Part shown: piece after piece, positions 59,570-64,000 of the stretch
How the letters are laid out: the number at the start of each line of letters is the position of its first letter
Numbering within the stretch: position 1 is the stretch's first letter
NCBI GenBank assembly: GCA_027924585.1
Contig: BSBM01000753.1
Span: 25,176,001 to 25,240,000, forward strand
Reading direction: 5' to 3'
DNA length: 64,000 bases
Origin: Larix kaempferi
Taxonomy: Eukaryota; Streptophyta; Pinopsida; Pinales; Pinaceae
The notes under the pieces: generated by a model
Databases searched by the model: none
What the model was told of the DNA's origin: nothing
What the model saw: only the letters and a program-made list of their open reading frames with translations
Position numbers and translations under genes: made by a program

Positions 59570-62377
59570 GTGCTTACAATAGAGTAACATTATGTACCAA
59601 AAAAAAAGTAATTAATTTTTTTTATGTCGGCTTATAAAATAAATAAAATGGAAACTCTAACCCCCCTCACAAAAACAATTTTTACTTGAAGTAAAAGATC
59701 ATTATTTTAATTTGTTTTATTATTTGAGTTATTAAAACTGGCAAATTGTAACTCAGAGTTATGTGAGAATGGTGTCAAAAAAACTATGTTTATTATTAAA
59801 TAAAAGAAAGAAGCATGGGAGAGGATCACTTGAATGAGGGGACACCACCTACAACTATGGACAAGAGATAGCACAAGTATTATGATAAAAATCAATCAAT
59901 CCAAGTGGAGACCTCAACACTCCAACAAGATCCACAAAAATAAGATCTCCGGATTTACTTGGGATTGGGTTGGTGATGGCACAAGACCTAGGAAAATACT
60001 ATAAAGAGGGGCATTGAGAGAGCATCAGGGATGTTGTGCAAAGGAGTACCATTAGGTTGGAGCATTTGTGTTGAGCCCTCTTATTTGATAAGTCCATCGA
60101 GTTTAATATTACAAACTCCAAGGGAGGAGTGCTGCATTGCAGTAATGCTCCTCCAGTAGTTGAGGTGGTGATCCAGCTCGGGGGTGAGATCTGACAGATT
60201 TCATGATCTCTATGGTTGGGAGGAATTGATTCCTCTCCCGTGTCTGTCTTTATATTAAAGTAGGTACTCTTTTCTGTATTATTGGTTATTGGATGAATTT
60301 GGGTAAAGTATTAGACCTCGCTGTGTGGCTGAATCTACGCATAGCTTCTCCTTTGGACTGAGTTTAAGAATGATTTATGTATATATGTGTGTATTCTTTT
60401 ATCATTAACGCTCTAAGTTGAATCTACGCATAGCTTCTTTGTTGGAATGAGTTTAATAATGATTTCTGTATATATATTTTTTATTCTTTTATCTTTAACA
60501 CTCTAGTTGAATCGACGCATGAGATTCTATAAAATGGTATGGTGTATTGTTGACCGTGGGGGAAGAAGAAGCCCTCGCTGATCCCACCGCTATTTCGTTC
60601 AATTTGACTGTGTATTGCGACAGTGTGGGAAGCTTACGATAATCATGTTTTTCTGTTTTGTTTCAATGTTTTATAAAAGTAAACCATGACCACGATCTGT
60701 GTGAACCCCCACTGTATGCTAAATGATATGTATACAAGTTTAAAACCGTGATGAATGTGATCCAGAATATGATCTGCGGGAATCCCACTATAACTCTTTA
60801 TCATATAAGCAATTAGGGCGGTGGTTGGATCCATGAGGAGGGAAGCTAACACTGACCCCGTGTTTAATTTTTGATGTTTATGATGTATTTTTTTTGTGCT
60901 GCTGGTTGACCTTTGCAATTTTTGGGTTGTAATCTTAGTCTACCTACTAGCACTGAATTTGAACATTGATTCCCTTGCATGTGTAAACTCTGCGTTTTCT
61001 TTTCTCTATTTTCTTTGCTGAAGTGAGATATGGGGTTGTAGATCTCTACGTTTTTTTTTAATTTCCCATGTCGAATAAAAAACGTTCATTGATCTCTGCG
61101 TTTTGCGTAGCGAGGGGGTCGACTATTTCTGTTTTCCTAATTTTTTTTCTGATTGTTTTGTCGTCTTCTCTTTGTTTATGTTACGATATTTATGATGTTT
61201 CTTTTATACTGTATCTGTGTTGAGTCTGGCTCAACGTACAGTACTGAGACTGCGACCTCGACATCTTCTTGATGTTCTTCCCTTATTTGCTGGTTTGTCG
61301 AGCTGCCAACGAATCCATGGTGGCATGCTCAGCGTCTAAACCTGTTTCTTTTGTCAAACTACCATTGCTCGGTGATTTGCCAACCTCCATGATTCAGGAT
61401 TCGATGTCTAAGCCTATGTACTGAGACAGGACCTACATGCTCCATGATTGGTTGGTTCTTACTCTGCCGACAAACTCTTTGAGGTCGTGTTCACACATAG
61501 GCGATCTCCACTGATCGGATGGTCGACTGTGTGTTAGGTTGTGCGACCGTTTAGTGTAGTTAGGTTGATGTTCTAATAACTTGTTATATACCTTGTGTAT
61601 TATATAATAGATACAAACTAAATTACATATCCTACTTGTAATATATAATAGATTGATAATTATGTTACATATAATGTATAATAAATAGCATAGCCATTAT
61701 CCTACATATCTCATGTGTATTATAAAAGAGGTTATAATTATGTTATGAAATTTTATCTATGTTTTTTAGTTCATGACTTTAATTTCAAAATGAATCGGTT
61801 ATTATATTCCATAGTTATTCTATGAAATATTCGATGAAATATTGATAGAATGGGATAGTACATCGGTTGATAAAGTATGAAATATATTTAAGTTACTTAG
61901 TTTATAAATTTTATTTAAAAAAAAAGAGTTGGTCGGATAATTACATGGTTTCATAGATTATGAAATTTTTACTTAGGTTATTTAGGTAAGAATTTTTCAC
62001 AATGATTTAGTTATGATATTTCATAACTATCCTAGGAAATATACTTCTAATCTCCTTGAAATGCATGGTTATGTCATCTCGATAATCATTCTATGATTTT
62101 GTCTAGAACCAAATGGAAATGAATAAGTATTAAGATATATGCATTGATGACAAAATAGTCACTATATGTTTTGCATTGGATTCTCCATGGAGAGATAATT
62201 GAGAAGTTAGAATGGTTAGCTTTTAAGAAAAGTTATATTTTTTTCGTCCTCTTCCGAATGTCATTGTATTTTTTTAACACTTAAAAATTAGGTGAATGGA
62301 AAATTCCTCTTTTTCCCTTATTCATACTTTATCCATTTTTTACATTTTTATATATGAAAATGTGGGGAGTATGATAG
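59570..62377 (+). other. Probable 5' LTR and upstream DNA of the gypsy element
   Basis: The sequence before the primer site at 62380 should be the 5' LTR, ending near 62377 (GGGGAGTATGATAG). Its start cannot be placed because the 3' LTR is outside the window. Short direct repeats occur at 60325-60510 (GAATCTACGCATAGCTTCT twice, then a variant) and 61590-61740 (TATTATA(T/A)AATAGAT units). No coding sequence is recognised. Confidence 0.5.
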
Positions 62378-62379
62378 TA

Positions 62380-62391
62380 TGGTATCAGAGC
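62380..62391 (+). promoter_or_regulatory. Primer binding site, initiator tRNA-Met
   Basis: TGGTATCAGAGC followed by CCTAGGTT. The first in-frame ATG of gag is 130 bp downstream. Confidence 0.92.
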
Positions 62392-62520
62392 CCTAGGTTC
62401 CTACACTAGGACCTAATGGAGCTCATTGTTGATGTTTATTTATATTATATAAATTTATGATCAAGTGATAACTGTATTCTCTTTTGATTAGATTGTGATT
62501 AAACTTCTTATTACTGAGAA

Positions 62521-62769
62521 ATGGCTGAAGAAAGATCTTACACTCCCATTTATGTCGAATTAACTGAAGAAGAACAACATAATAAAATGACGAACGATAA
62601 TCAAGAGGAAATTCTGCAAACTGTAAGAGAACTTCAAAATGACTTGCAAACATTCAAACTGGAACATGAACGGGTGATGCGGACCCAGGAAGATGTAAAT
62701 GAAGCTCTATTACAAAAATTAACTGAATTTTTTAAAGACACGGGTCATGTGGAGATAAAAAGAAAATAA
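62521..62769 (+). pseudogene. Gag N-terminal region
   Basis: 82 codons from the first ATG after the primer site. The product is Glu/Gln/Lys rich and probably a coiled coil (EEILQTVRELQNDLQTFKLE). It ends with a TAA in an A-rich stretch. The next Gag segment is in another frame 14 bp later, so a small indel in the A-run probably split one protein. Confidence 0.6.
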
Positions 62770-62782
62770 AAAAATAAAAAAA

Positions 62783-63343
62783 ATGGATTCTTCATCCGAA
62801 ACTTTTCCCGATGATAGCTCCGCTAGTAGTGAGTTGGATGACTCTAGCAACGATGATGAGCATAGACGAGGAAGGAAGAAGAGACATAGGGATGAGATAT
62901 CCGGTGAATTTAAAAAGATTAAACCTCCTATCTTTGACGAGGAAATCAAGAAAGGAGAGGAATCCAAAGCATGGCTATCTGGTATGAAAAAGTATTTCAC
63001 CATGTATAACTTCTCTAATTCAATGAAAGAAAAGATGGTTATTTTTAACTTGGTTGGGAAAGCTGAAATTTGGTGGAAAGACCTAAAGAAAGCTAAAGGG
63101 ATTAATGACCGCAAAGTTACTTGGTGTTGGTTTAAAAAGATGTTTAAAAAAGAGTATATGTCTGAATATTATTATGAGGGTAAGCCTAAAGAATTTTATG
63201 AACTAAGATTGGAGAAAATGTCAATGCATGACCTATGCACTAAATTCCTGTCCTTATTAAGATATGTACCCTACCTCACTGAAGAAAATCCAAAATACAA
63301 AGGTTCCTTGGTTGTCTGCCTAACTTCTATAAAGATTGACTAG
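62783..63343 (+). pseudogene. Gag (Retrotrans_gag domain)
   Basis: A Ser/Asp-rich start and a basic patch (GRKKRHRDE) lead into PPIFDEE, AWLSGMKKYF, KAEIWWKDLKKAKG, then TWCWFKKMFKKEYM and FLSLLRYVPYLTEE, the pattern of the plant retrotransposon Gag domain that builds the particle. A TAG stop at 63341-63343 interrupts the frame. The same frame is open again at 63398. Confidence 0.85.
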
Positions 63344-63397
63344 AATTTGATAGCCCTAAAACACTTTACAAAGCAATGAGAAAAGCTAAGCTAGCTT

Positions 63398-63898
63398 ATG
63401 ATCAAGCATAGACAAGATAACCCAAAAAAATTTAAGAAGAGGGAGGGGGAAGATTTTAAAATAAGAGAATTCATGCCCTTTAATAAGAATATAAACTTTC
63501 CCAAAAGTAATTTTAACAGACTTCAACCAGCCAAACCCGAATTTAAAGATAACACTGGATATAAGAAAAATGAAGAAATAAAAAGAGAACCTCTAAAATG
63601 TTGGGGATGTGGAGAAATCCATTTCTACAGGGACTGTCCTCATAAGAAGGACAACCGAAGTAGTCATGCCATCAGAGAATCTCCCACGGTTGGAGATGTT
63701 GCAAGAAGCATTCCAAAGATAAGCGCAGCCTTGGATAATCGTCAAGCTGAGTTTCAACCCTCCATGATAGAGGTAGAAGGTAAAATCTCTGAAAGATCTA
63801 TTTCGATTTTAATTGATTCTGGTTCAACATTAAGTTACATATCTCCTAGTTTGGTAGATGCTTGTAAATTGAAGAAACATGAAATTCAAAAACACTAG
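63398..63898 (+). pseudogene. Gag zinc knuckle and start of aspartic protease
   Basis: Continues the frame of the preceding Gag segment. A Lys/Asn-rich linker is followed by CWGCGEIHFYRDC, a CCHC knuckle one residue short between the second Cys and the His. The protease has SILIDSGSTLSYISPSLVD with the catalytic Asp in DSGS. The frame stops at 63896-63898. Remaining pol is outside the window. Confidence 0.85.
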
Positions 63899-64000
63899 TT
63901 AGTTCAATTAGCCACGGGCACAAAAGAAAAGTGACAAGTTTTATTTCCACATGTGAATTTAAGATGAATGATTATGTTACAAAATATGATTTAAACATAT

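Larger units (their letters stand above)
62380..64000 (+). mobile_element. Ty3/gypsy LTR retrotransposon, 5' part (runs off window)
   Basis: Order is tRNA-Met primer site, Gag N-terminus, retrotransposon Gag domain, zinc knuckle and aspartic protease. RT, RNase H and integrase would lie beyond 64000. A frame change between 62769 and 62783 and stops at 63343 and 63898 indicate a decayed copy. Confidence 0.88.

Overview
The window is nuclear DNA from a vascular plant with a large, repeat-rich genome. The evidence is a plant L1-type LINE, Ty3/gypsy elements primed by initiator tRNA-Met, a caulimovirid endogenous virus, a plant receptor-kinase fragment, and a 2-oxoglutarate dioxygenase pseudogene with plant-type introns. 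The long LTRs and endogenous caulimovirid would fit a gymnosperm, but the species cannot be fixed from the sequence. I see no intact host gene, tRNA, rRNA or CRISPR array.

Layout. 1-3655: an unidentified broken frame, then a 5'-truncated LINE ORF2 on the minus strand (RNase H, zf-RVT, RT). 3656-11867: AT-rich intergenic DNA with a lectin-receptor-kinase fragment, a ~333-bp satellite, fold-back elements, a CAT/ATC-rich microsatellite and a 669-bp-spaced duplication. 11866-16345: a caulimovirid copy with a 1231-codon open frame (movement protein, coat protein with zinc knuckle, protease). Its RT is cut off at 16345 and a short 5' piece is inverted.

16346-53480 is the most unusual part. Two ~4.4-kb arms (16346-20713 and 47459-51830) are inverted copies of each other, ~26.7 kb apart. 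The outer sides carry arrays of a palindromic repeat centred on ACTAGT (array A). The inner sides carry arrays of a second palindromic repeat centred on AAGCTT and TGCGCA (array B). Between the arms lie: (i) an LTR retrotransposon with 3778-bp LTRs in the order internal-LTR-internal-LTR and no recognisable protein; (ii) a decayed, duplicated chromovirus integrase region with a chromodomain relic; (iii) a 4177-bp solo LTR of a related family with a perfect 5-bp target duplication; (iv) a dioxygenase pseudogene with readable splice sites. I found no transposase in the arms or between them.

53480-64000: very AT-rich intergenic DNA with small coding relics, then a Ty3/gypsy element on the plus strand (PBS at 62380, Gag, zinc knuckle, protease) that runs off the right edge. 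The recognisable genes are remnants of mobile elements, an endogenous virus or captured gene fragments, so they form no working pathway. They record successive insertion, inversion and decay.
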